This document shows, one piece after another, positions 1 through 5,160 of a stretch of 5,193 bases of DNA. The position numbers and the translations under genes were made by a program. The notes beneath the pieces are model-generated. The model searched no databases, was not told the DNA's origin, and saw nothing but the letters and a program-made list of their open reading frames with translations. Position 1 is the stretch's first letter, and every line of letters starts with the position of its first letter. Source of the stretch: a bacterium (GTDB lineage Bacteria > UBP15 > UBA6099 > DSWB01). Location of the stretch: NCBI GenBank assembly GCA_020061125.1, contig JAGUYV010000451.1:1-5193 (forward strand), given 5' to 3'.

Positions 1-457
1 AGTGTTCGAGGCGGAAACCCAGTTCTTCGCGGGTCATGCGCAGGGCCAGTTCGCCCACCTGTGCGTCGCGCTCACGCAGCTTGCGGTTGCGGAAATGCTC
101 CAACGCGGCGCGAAGGTCCGGCGCCGGGTCTTTGGCCTGCGGCTGCCTGTGCCGCGCGCTCAATTCTTTTGACAGAGCGAACGGATCGCAATCCGCGGCG
201 CACGAACCGCGACCGGGTGCGGGAGTTGAATCCGGAAGCCGGTTTTCCGCGGCCTGCTTCTGGAGGTGTGCGCGAATGATTCCGTAGGCGCGGGTGATGT
301 TTTTGAATTCCGCGGCGGCCGCGGTTGCGCCGGGGTTGGCGTCGGGGTGATACAGCAGGGCCTTATGATGAAAGACTTTTTTTATTTGCTGCAGGCTGGC
401 GCCGGGGCTGACGCCCAGGATGCGATAGCTCTCTGCCAAGCGGTCGGTTTTTTTCAT
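1..457 (-). CDS. J-domain (DnaJ-type) co-chaperone, C-terminus beyond the window
   Basis: This gene encodes an N-terminal J domain, the module that docks on Hsp70 and stimulates its ATPase. The 152 visible residues begin MKKTDRLAESYRILGV. The J domain covers about residues 9-70, with helix II basic (IKKVFHHKALLY) and the diagnostic HPD tripeptide at 37-39, followed by a helix III ending near RAYGIIRAHLQ. A proline-rich linker (about 75-115) leads into a charged, probably helical segment (LRAALEHFRNRKLRER) that is still open at the left edge. No glycine/phenylalanine region or CxxCxGxG zinc motif is seen, so it resembles a class III J-protein rather than true DnaJ. The start is well fixed: an in-frame stop lies 15 bases upstream, with no other start between. 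GAAGGG lies 11 bases ahead. The ATG overlaps the stop of the upstream small ORF (ATGA). Being downstream of an Hsp70 gene, it is most likely that chaperone's partner (inference). Confidence 0.88.
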   Translation of the reverse strand, partial: MKKTDRLAESYRILGVSPGASLQQIKKVFHHKALLYHPDANPGATAAAAEFKNITRAYGIIRAHLQKQAAENRLPDSTPAPGRGSCAADCDPFALSKELSARHRQPQAKDPAPDLRAALEHFRNRKLRERDAQVGELALRMTREELGFRLEH

Positions 458-573
458 ACGCGGCGCGGCCCTTCAATGCGGCGGGCGGTTGTTTCTTTTG
501 CAGGATAAATAAATTTCAAACGCCATCGCTTGATGGCATCCTGCTTCGTGAATTTTGTTTTTGTCTCGATCAT
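454..573 (-). CDS. possible 39-residue basic peptide between Hsp70 and J-protein genes
   Basis: I do not recognise this product. The ORF starts at an ATG with GGAAG nine bases upstream, begins MIETKTKFTKQDAIKRW and ends EGPRRV. It is rich in Lys and Arg, has no membrane segment or cysteine, and could form one amphipathic helix. It fits tightly into the cluster: 55 bases after the Hsp70 stop, and its TGA overlaps the J-protein ATG as ATGA, the usual arrangement for translational coupling. The frame stays open up to an ATG at 660, but that longer version would run into the Hsp70 coding end and its extra residues look non-coding. It may instead be an untranslated spacer that is open by chance, since 39 codons is short. 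Its base composition is less GC-rich than its neighbours. Confidence 0.4.
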   Translation of the reverse strand: MIETKTKFTKQDAIKRWRLKFIYPAKETTARRIEGPRRV

Positions 574-628
574 GATGCCCAACTTCCGTACGAACCCATG
601 CCCTGACGCAACCTTTCGCTGCCCGCCG

Positions 629-2344
629 TCACACGCCCACGGCTTCGCCCAGGTATTCATTCATGATTTCTATGGCGTGGCGAATCTGCGCGGCGTCTCC
701 GTGGCGCAGGGTCTGGTCAATGAAGTTCACGAGTTCCACGAAATCCGGATCGTTGACATGTTCTGCGCGGCCCTGCGCGATGGCGCCGTGCACGCGGTCG
801 CGCAGCCGTCGCGCATGGCGCAGCAGGGTGTTGCGGCCGATGAACAGCTCGTCTTCAGCGCGGTGCGCGGCCGCTTGTTCGAGCATGGCGTCCACGGCTT
901 TACCGCTCATCTTTTTTGTGCAGGCGGCCTGGACTTCGCGGCATGCGCCGGTGTCGCTGTCGCGCGCGCTCACATGCACGATGCCGTCGGCGTCAATGTC
1001 GAAGAGCACCTCGATGCGTGGCGCGCCGCGCGGGCCGGGCTTGATGCCGTCGAGCTGGAACCGGCCCAGGGAGAAATTGGCGCTGGCCCGCGCGCGCTCG
1101 CCCTGCAACATGTGCACTTCGACGCTGGACTGGTTGTCGGCCACGGTGGTGAAGATGCGGCTCATGCGCGTGGGGATGCAGGAGTTGCGCTCAATGATGG
1201 GCACGAACACATCGTTTTCGGTTTCGATGCCCAGGGAGAGCGGGGCCACATCCACAAGCACGAGGCCGTGCGCGCCGCCGGTCATGATGCCTGCCTGAAT
1301 GGCCGCGCCCGCGGCCACGGATTCGTCCGGATTCACGCACTTGAGAATTTTGTCCGCGCCGAAGATCTGCGCCAGAGTGCGCTGCACCAGTGGGATGCGC
1401 GTGGAACCGCCCACGAGCACCACGGCGTCTATGTGCTCCGGCGCCGCGGAGGCATCGGCCAGGCACGCGCGCACGATGTCCGCAATGTCCTCGACGAAAT
1501 CGTAGATGAGGTCCTCGAACTGCTCGCGTGTCACATCCATTTCCAAGTGGCGCGGGCCGTCTTTGTCCGCGGAGATGAAGGGCACATTGATGTTGGTGAC
1601 GGAGGCTGCGGACAACTCCTTTTTCACGGCCTCGGCCACCTCGCGCACCTTTTGCAGAGCCATGCGGTCCTGGCGCAGGTCAATGCCGTGCGCGTGCTGG
1701 AATTCGTCCATGATGTGGTCCGCGAGGCGCGCGTCGAAATCGTCGCCGCCCAAGCGGTTGTTGCCGCGCGTGGCCACCACCTCGTACACCGTGCCGGTGA
1801 CATCGAGCAGGGACACATCGAAGGTGCCGCCGCCGAGGTCGAAGATGAGAATGCGTCCGTCTGCGCTGCGGGGCAGCCCGTAGGCCAGGGCCGCGGCGGT
1901 CGGCTCGTTGATGATGCGCAGCACCTCGAGGCCCGCGGCCTCGCCCGCGGCTTTCACGCACTTGCGCTGCATGTCGTTGAAATACGCGGGCACGGTGATC
2001 ACCGCGCTGGTCACGGGCTGGTCCAGAAACGCCTGCGCATCGTGCTTGAGTTGCCGGATGATGATGGCGGCGATGTCCTCGGGCGTGTACTCTCTGCCGT
2101 CAATGTGAAGCAGATAATCGGAACCGAATTTGCGCTTGATGGAGGTGGAAGTGCGCTCGTGGTTGATGATGCACTGGTTGCGGGCGGGCGCGCCCACCAG
2201 AATTTCGCCATCGCGCGTGAAGGACACGGCCGATGGGGTCACGCGGTCGCCGCGCGCGTTGGGAATGATGCACGGCTCACCGCCGTCGAACACGGCGATG
2301 ACCGAGTTGGTGGTTCCGAAGTCTATGCCCACGGCTTTTGCCAT
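629..2344 (-). CDS. dnaK: Hsp70/DnaK-family molecular chaperone, compact form
   Basis: An ATP-dependent cytosolic chaperone of 571 residues. Nucleotide-binding domain motifs are intact: phosphate 1 GIDFGTTNS (6-14), Lys70 in IKRKFG, VPAYFND (118-124), connect 1 INEPTAAALAYG (145-156), phosphate 2 DLGGGTFDVS (169-178), adenosine motif VVLVGGSTRIP (308-318), connect 2 NPDESVAAGAAIQ (338-350). The linker VLVDVAPLSLGIE (362-374) is followed by a substrate-binding beta domain (LQGERARA, APRIEVLFDIDADGIVHVSA) and a helical lid to the end. E. coli DnaK has about 638 residues. This protein lacks about 24 residues between Lys70 and VPAYFND and lacks the disordered acidic tail ending in EEVD-like residues. 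An upstream in-frame ATG at 2443 would add 33 atypical residues. I chose 2344 because MAKAVGIDFGTTNS is the canonical DnaK N-terminus, although the nearest GGAAAGGG is 13 bases away. A J-protein gene follows, but no grpE is visible. It may be a paralog of the housekeeping DnaK. Confidence 0.93.
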   Translation of the reverse strand: MAKAVGIDFGTTNSVIAVFDGGEPCIIPNARGDRVTPSAVSFTRDGEILVGAPARNQCIINHERTSTSIKRKFGSDYLLHIDGREYTPEDIAAIIIRQLKHDAQAFLDQPVTSAVITVPAYFNDMQRKCVKAAGEAAGLEVLRIINEPTAAALAYGLPRSADGRILIFDLGGGTFDVSLLDVTGTVYEVVATRGNNRLGGDDFDARLADHIMDEFQHAHGIDLRQDRMALQKVREVAEAVKKELSAASVTNINVPFISADKDGPRHLEMDVTREQFEDLIYDFVEDIADIVRACLADASAAPEHIDAVVLVGGSTRIPLVQRTLAQIFGADKILKCVNPDESVAAGAAIQAGIMTGGAHGLVLVDVAPLSLGIETENDVFVPIIERNSCIPTRMSRIFTTVADNQSSVEVHMLQGERARASANFSLGRFQLDGIKPGPRGAPRIEVLFDIDADGIVHVSARDSDTGACREVQAACTKKMSGKAVDAMLEQAAAHRAEDELFIGRNTLLRHARRLRDRVHGAIAQGRAEHVNDPDFVELVNFIDQTLRHGDAAQIRHAIEIMNEYLGEAVGV

Positions 2345-2382
2345 GCGGGAATCACGACCCTTTCCGCGCGAACAACGCGCCT

Positions 2383-2409
2383 GGCAAACGCAGGCAACGC
2401 AGCCAACGC
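2383..2409. repeat. three 9-bp tandem units in the Hsp70 leader
   Basis: On the plus strand three adjoining units read GGCAAACGC, AGGCAACGC and AGCCAACGC, and share the pattern RGSMAACGC with small differences. They lie 39-65 bases upstream of the Hsp70 start, inside the predicted untranslated leader. If the upstream ATG at 2443 were used, they would encode cysteine-rich residues unlike any DnaK N-terminus. They may be slippage remnants with no function. Confidence 0.4.
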
Positions 2410-2470
2410 CATGCCTGGCGCCGCGCGCTGCCGGTTCATTCATGTGTGTGTTCTGTCCAAAACTGCCGGG

Positions 2471-2486
2471 GTATAGGTAACTATAC
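2471..2486. promoter_or_regulatory. 6+6 bp palindrome, possible operator in the Hsp70 leader
   Basis: GTATAG-GTAA-CTATAC is a perfect inverted repeat with a 4-bp centre. It lies about 14-30 bases downstream of the predicted Hsp70 transcription start and in a locally AT-rich stretch. The size and position suit binding of a dimeric repressor, or a small stem in the leader RNA. No regulator gene is visible in the window, so this is inference from symmetry and position only. Confidence 0.35.
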
Positions 2487-2506
2487 TTAATATTCGTATT
2501 GCTACT

Positions 2507-2534
2507 ACTCTATCAAATTACAGGGCCATGTCAA
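2507..2534 (-). promoter_or_regulatory. predicted sigma70-type promoter of the Hsp70 cluster
   Basis: Read on the minus strand, a perfect TTGACA -35 box (2534-2529) is followed after 16 bases by TAGAGT (2512-2507), which matches 4 of 6 bases of the -10 consensus. Transcription would start near 2500, giving a leader of about 155 bases before the chosen start codon. I saw no CIRCE inverted repeat and did not recognise a heat-shock sigma-factor promoter, so classical HrcA or sigma32 control is not supported by the sequence. Confidence 0.5.
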
Positions 2535-2580
2535 GGCATGGGGACAAAAGATTAACGCGGCGAAAGGCAAAGACAATTAT

Positions 2581-2659
2581 CACCACGGAGGCCACAGTGG
2601 TGCACAGAGTGCGCTTTCAATGACCGCGCTTTTCAAACACACTCCGCGCCTCCGCGGTG
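2581..2659. repeat. degenerate long dyad of the CACCACGGAGGC type
   Basis: The left arm CACCACGGAGGC (2581-2592) pairs at 11 of 12 positions with GCCTCCGCGGTG (2648-2659). An inner arm CACAGAGTG (2603-2611) pairs at 7 of 9 with CACTCCGCG (2640-2648). The left side carries about 10 extra bases, so the two stems are not continuous. The loop holds two related words, on the minus strand TTGAAAAGCGC and TTGAAAGCGC. Similar CACCACRGAGGCACRGAG dyads recur between genes in many unrelated bacterial genomes (recalled, not searched). This copy lies between the exporter 3' end and the Hsp70 promoter, and there is no T-run to make it an intrinsic terminator. With the adjoining 2535-2722 it forms a gene-free stretch in which I see nothing else. 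Confidence 0.65.
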
Positions 2660-2722
2660 GCCTTTGAAAATGATTATCGCATTAGGCGTTATCTTTGATT
2701 ATCTGAAACACCGGAATCACGG

Positions 2723-3397
2723 TCATGCAAACAACTGGGTGAACGGGGGCCAGCCCAGGAACTGCCGGCCCGCGGCGTACAGAAACACCGAGGCGAAAAA
2801 CACCAGAAGAAACCCGCAGAAGCGGATGATGGCGCGGTACGCGGGGTCGGACATGATGCGGCGGCCGCTGCTCACAGCCAGGGACACCACGCTGTACCAG
2901 ATGAAATCCGCGGAAATGTGCCCCACGAAAAACACGGCCACGCCGGCCCAGCCCAGTTTCTGCGCGGACACCAGATAGCCCAGCCCGATTGTTGCCCACC
3001 ACAGAATCCAGTACGGGTTGGACAGACTGGCGAGCACGCCGGTGAGCACGGGGTGCGAACCCGCGCCGCCGTTCGCGCCCGAGGCGTCCAGGGACAGGCT
3101 CATGCCCGCGGCCGATCGCACCATGGACTGGCCCATCCACAGCATGATGCCCCCGCCGGCCGCGGCGATCACTCCCAGCACAACCGGCGCCTCGAGCGCG
3201 GGGCCAAGCCCCAGCAGAATGCACGCCACCAGCGCAAGCTCCAGCAGAGCATGCCCGGTCATCAGCAGCGGGCCGGAGATGAACCCGCGCCGCGCCGAGT
3301 CCGCCACAGTGAGCGTGAACAGCGGTCCCGGCATCAGCGCTCCGCTGAACGCCACCGCCAGGCTCATCCCGAATATGCCCGCAAGTTCCAGTATCAC
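2723..3397 (-). CDS. LysE/RhtB-family inner-membrane exporter
   Basis: A 224-residue polytopic membrane protein of the LysE superfamily, whose members export amino acids or related metabolites using the proton gradient. The family signature is the PGP of ALMPGPLFTLT (residues 20-30) at the end of the first helix, together with SNPYWILWW (126-134). Six hydrophobic segments can be traced at about 5-30, 41-66, 70-92, 116-143, 149-175 and 186-212. The 93-115 loop is Gly/Ser-rich. Length matches the family's usual 200-230. The start is a GTG with GGAG seven bases upstream. The next in-frame ATG (residue 11) would cut into the first helix. The substrate cannot be read from sequence. The gene is separated from dnaN by a terminator, so it is probably transcribed independently and is a metabolic neighbour rather than part of the replication or chaperone systems. 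Confidence 0.88.
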   Translation of the reverse strand: MILELAGIFGMSLAVAFSGALMPGPLFTLTVADSARRGFISGPLLMTGHALLELALVACILLGLGPALEAPVVLGVIAAAGGGIMLWMGQSMVRSAAGMSLSLDASGANGGAGSHPVLTGVLASLSNPYWILWWATIGLGYLVSAQKLGWAGVAVFFVGHISADFIWYSVVSLAVSSGRRIMSDPAYRAIIRFCGFLLVFFASVFLYAAGRQFLGWPPFTQLFA

Positions 3398-3437
3398 GCG
3401 CCCGCTCCGTGCTCCCCTGTTTGCTTCAACATATCAT

Positions 3438-3443
3438 ATTGTA
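3438..3443 (-). promoter_or_regulatory. possible -10 element for the exporter gene
   Basis: On the minus strand TACAAT lies 41 bases ahead of the GTG start, downstream of the dnaN terminator, where a promoter is expected. No good -35 box is found 16-18 bases upstream; the sequence there is T-rich. The overlapping TATGAT, a few bases further on, is an alternative -10. Weak prediction. Confidence 0.3.
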
Positions 3444-3482
3444 GTGCCTGAAATCCGGAAAAACAGGCAGACGCGCACCATG

Positions 3483-3511
3483 AAAAAACCGCCGGGGTTG
3501 CGCCCGGCGGT
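3483..3511 (-). terminator. Rho-independent terminator after dnaN
   Basis: Read on the minus strand, a perfect 9-bp stem ACCGCCGGG/CCCGGCGGT with a 6-base loop is followed at once by six T residues that begin at the last stem pair (the A-run at 3483-3488 on the plus strand). It lies 48 bases after the dnaN stop codon. A second, smaller hairpin, GCCCC/GGGGC at 3534-3549, sits right behind the stop codon but has no T-run. Confidence 0.9.
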
Positions 3512-3558
3512 CCTGTTGTCTCTTTTTGGCATTGCCCCTCTACCGGGGCGCGCCGCGA

Positions 3559-4716
3559 TCACATCTTGATGGGCATGAGCACATATTTATAGTCCGGATT
3601 GTCCGTGTGGAACAGCGTGGCCTTGAGCGGTTCCGAGTACTGAAACACAACTTCATCCTCGGGCACGGCGTTCAGAAAATCGAGCACATAGCGCGAGTTG
3701 AAGGACACCGAGATCTTGCTTCCCTTCTGCTCGATGTCCACTTCCTCGCGCGCGCTGCCCACATCCTGGGTGCTGGACGAGAGCTGGAGCACATTGTCGG
3801 CCACGCTGAACTCAATGATGTACTGGTTTTCCTTGGCGCGGGCCATGATGGCTGCGCCGCGCACGGCGTTGGCCAGGCGCCCGCGCGCCACGCGGCACTC
3901 GCCCAGTTTCTCCGACGGAATCACTTTTTCATAATTCGGGTAATCGGCCTTGACCAGGCGCGAAATCATGTAAATGCCGTCCGCGGCAAAGGAAATGGCG
4001 TCGTCCTGCACGGTGATGATCACGGCGCCGGACGCGGTTTTGGCTTCGGCGGCGCCCTCTTCGGCCTTGTCGCCCTTTTCCGGCTTGGCCGGAGCGGGCA
4101 GGATGCGCAACAGCTCGGTGAGCGTGCGCGCGGGCACAATCACACCCTTGTCGCCAAGGGGCGCGGCCTGTCCCGGCACATGGAACCATGTCAGCCGGTG
4201 CCCGTCCGTGCTCACCAGGGCCAGTCCGCCGTTCTCCACGCCGAAATACACGCCGCCCATGAACGCCCTCGGGTCGTCCGGGTTTGTCGCGAACAGCGTC
4301 CTCTTGATGCCCCTCTCGAGCACGGCCGCATCCATGCTGAACTCCTTGCCGCTGGACATCTGCGGAAACGGCGGGAAGTCGTCGGACTCGATGCACTCGA
4401 ACTTGTACGCCGACTTGCCGCACTCCAGCGCAAGGGTGTTCCCGTCCAGATTGAAGAACACCGTCTCGTCGCCCATCACGCCCAGAACCTCGAGCACCAG
4501 GGCGCACGGCACAGTCACGGAACCCGCTTCCTCCACGGCGCACGCCATGCTCGTGCGGATCCCGATCCGGTGATCGTAGCCCACCAGGTTCAGCCGGTTG
4601 TCCTCCAGATCAAAAAGCACATTGCGCAGCACCTGCACATTGCTGCGCGCATCCGTGGCCCTCTGCGCTATGGTCAGATTCTTCGCAAGCTCCTCGCGGC
4701 TGCACGAAAATTTCAT
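3559..4716 (-). CDS. dnaN: DNA polymerase III beta subunit (sliding clamp)
   Basis: DnaN forms a ring-shaped homodimer around DNA that tethers the replicative polymerase and other clamp-binding proteins. The 385-residue product starts MKFSCSREEL and has the three-domain clamp layout (about 1-120, 126-255, 257-385). Diagnostic sites are STDGHRLTWF (169-178), which forms part of the partner-binding pocket, ADYPNYEKVIP (257-267) opening domain 3, NSRYVLDFL (340-348), and the C-terminal YVLMPIKM, equivalent to YVVMPMRL of E. coli. Length is slightly above the usual 366-380 because a charged Ala/Lys/Glu-rich loop is inserted at about 208-230. The start is supported by GGAGG seven bases upstream and by alignment to the family N-terminus. 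A promoter and origin-like DNA lie upstream, and a strong terminator follows, so it looks monocistronic. This differs from the common dnaA-dnaN-recF operon: no recF or gyrB follows. Confidence 0.97.
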   Translation of the reverse strand: MKFSCSREELAKNLTIAQRATDARSNVQVLRNVLFDLEDNRLNLVGYDHRIGIRTSMACAVEEAGSVTVPCALVLEVLGVMGDETVFFNLDGNTLALECGKSAYKFECIESDDFPPFPQMSSGKEFSMDAAVLERGIKRTLFATNPDDPRAFMGGVYFGVENGGLALVSTDGHRLTWFHVPGQAAPLGDKGVIVPARTLTELLRILPAPAKPEKGDKAEEGAAEAKTASGAVIITVQDDAISFAADGIYMISRLVKADYPNYEKVIPSEKLGECRVARGRLANAVRGAAIMARAKENQYIIEFSVADNVLQLSSSTQDVGSAREEVDIEQKGSKISVSFNSRYVLDFLNAVPEDEVVFQYSEPLKATLFHTDNPDYKYVLMPIKM

Positions 4717-4723
4717 CTCTGTT

Positions 4724-4728
4724 CCTCC
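4724..4728 (-). promoter_or_regulatory. ribosome binding site of dnaN
   Basis: GGAGG on the minus strand, seven bases before the dnaN ATG. It is a near-perfect Shine-Dalgarno sequence and fixes the start at 4716. Confidence 0.85.
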
Positions 4729-4763
4729 GTCATTAATGTTTCCAATCGTTTGTTTAAATGCTT

Positions 4764-4792
4764 ATTATATATTGTTATAGCCTGTTGGAAAG
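4764..4792 (-). promoter_or_regulatory. predicted dnaN promoter
   Basis: A perfect TATAAT -10 (4769-4764 on the minus strand) stands 47 bases ahead of the dnaN start in an AT-rich stretch. At 17 bases upstream the -35 position reads CTTTCC, a poor match, so an activator or another sigma factor may be needed. The upstream TACGC repeats end directly at this promoter, which suggests that whatever binds them could also affect dnaN transcription. Confidence 0.5.
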
Positions 4793-4797
4793 TGGAT

Positions 4798-4834
4798 TAC
4801 GCCAAAAATACGCACATTGTACGCAATCTTACGC
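4798..4834. repeat. four TACGC words on 11-11-10 bp phasing
   Basis: TACGC begins at 4798, 4809, 4820 and 4830. The last two units extend to TACGCAATCT and TACGCAATCG. On the minus strand the motif reads GCGTA, mostly TTGCGTA. Spacing of one DNA turn places every copy on the same helical face, as in iteron or regulator arrays. The array sits between the dnaN promoter and the first DnaA box. The binding protein is unknown. Confidence 0.6.
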
Positions 4835-4844
4835 AATCGCCTCG

Positions 4845-4853
4845 TGTGGATAC
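4845..4853 (-). promoter_or_regulatory. DnaA box (one mismatch)
   Basis: The plus strand reads TGTGGATAC, so the minus strand reads GTATCCACA against the consensus TTATCCACA. It lies close to the TACGC array and about 130 bases before the dnaN start, where DnaA could act on both replication and dnaN expression. Confidence 0.55.
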
Positions 4854-4964
4854 TATCTGAAAAGCATGTGAAAAGCAAGACGCCGCACGAAAACCCGCTC
4901 GCAGGCCGCAACATTACAGATCATTACGACATTTTTGCCCACAGCACCGATCCCCGCTTTTTTG

Positions 4965-5033
4965 CGGAAATCCGATCAACCGCGATCCGGAATTGATCCC
5001 CATGAACAGCCGGAAAATTTGATCCGCTTTCCA
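4965..5033. repeat. three CGGAA...GATC units with 23-bp period
   Basis: CGGAA starts at 4965, 4988 and 5011, exactly 23 bp apart. Each is followed 7-10 bases later by GATC (4974, 4995, 5021). The rest of each unit is diverged, so these are degenerate iteron-like repeats or a coincidence of short words. They lie in the centre of the GATC-rich section of the putative origin. Confidence 0.45.
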
Positions 5034-5045
5034 TAATCCATGTTT

Positions 5046-5063
5046 CCGATCCGCAATGATCGG
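5046..5063. repeat. inverted repeat CCGATC-N6-GATCGG
   Basis: Perfect 6-bp arms around the 6-bp centre CGCAAT, each arm containing one GATC. It lies 11 bases before the tandem DnaA boxes. It may be a site for a dimeric origin-binding protein, or simply part of the local GATC clustering. Confidence 0.45.
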
Positions 5064-5074
5064 GTTTCTGCATT

Positions 5075-5094
5075 TGTTGATAACCTGTGGATAC
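5075..5094 (-). promoter_or_regulatory. tandem DnaA boxes beside the AT-rich segment
   Basis: The plus strand reads TGTTGATAA (5075-5083) and TGTGGATAC (5086-5094), each one mismatch from TGTGGATAA. They have the same orientation and are spaced 11 bp start to start, about one helical turn. A closely spaced pair flanking AT-rich DNA is typical of the DnaA loading site next to an unwinding element. Confidence 0.72.
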
Positions 5095-5100
5095 AGGCGA

Positions 5101-5160
5101 AAATCAGCGAAAAATCCTTTATTAAAAGGAATTTTTAGATTTATAAAATGTGATCAATAT
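5101..5160. other. AT-rich segment, possible DNA unwinding element
   Basis: By direct count 12 of 60 bases are G or C, in a window that is otherwise GC-rich. It begins 6 bases after the tandem DnaA boxes. It includes an imperfect inverted repeat, AAAAATCCTTT (5110-5120) against AAAGGAATTTTT (5125-5136) with one bulge. That hairpin is AT-rich, so it is more likely part of an easily melted region than a terminator. Confidence 0.6.

Larger units (their letters stand above)
4845..5160. other. oriC: candidate chromosomal replication origin (oriC)
   Basis: This gene-free region upstream of dnaN combines features expected of a bacterial origin: three DnaA boxes one mismatch from TGTGGATAA (4845-4853, 5075-5083, 5086-5094), nine GATC sites between 4919 and 5155, short repeats with a 23-bp period, and an AT-rich segment (5101-5160) next to the tandem boxes that could be the unwinding element. 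Location beside dnaN is a common place for oriC. dnaA is not visible and only three boxes were found, so a functional origin remains an inference. The stretch 4854-4918 shows nothing recognisable. Confidence 0.72.

Noticed and set aside
574-660. 29-residue longer version of the small ORF
   Set aside because: It would overlap the Hsp70 coding end by 32 bases and its extra residues look non-coding. The ATG at 573 has the better-placed ribosome binding site.
2345-2443. 33-residue N-terminal extension of the Hsp70 from an upstream ATG
   Set aside because: The extra residues are Cys/Arg/Gly-rich and unlike any DnaK N-terminus or signal peptide. The shorter start gives the canonical MAKAVGIDFGTTNS beginning.
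530-2476. 648-codon open frame on the plus strand
   Set aside because: It lies opposite the Hsp70 gene, whose motifs are unmistakable. The translation is rich in His, Ala, Val and Arg with no domain, as expected for the antisense frame of a GC-rich gene.
2664-2978. 104-codon plus-strand frame across the exporter 3' end
   Set aside because: Most of it lies antisense to the exporter gene, and the product has no recognisable features.
3526-4860. 444-codon open frame on the plus strand
   Set aside because: It is the antisense shadow of dnaN, with the same His/Arg/Ala-rich composition and no recognisable domain.
5110-5136. hairpin with trailing T residues as an intrinsic terminator
   Set aside because: The stem is almost all A-T with a bulge, and it sits beside DnaA boxes. 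A melted origin element explains it better, and no gene is seen ending there.
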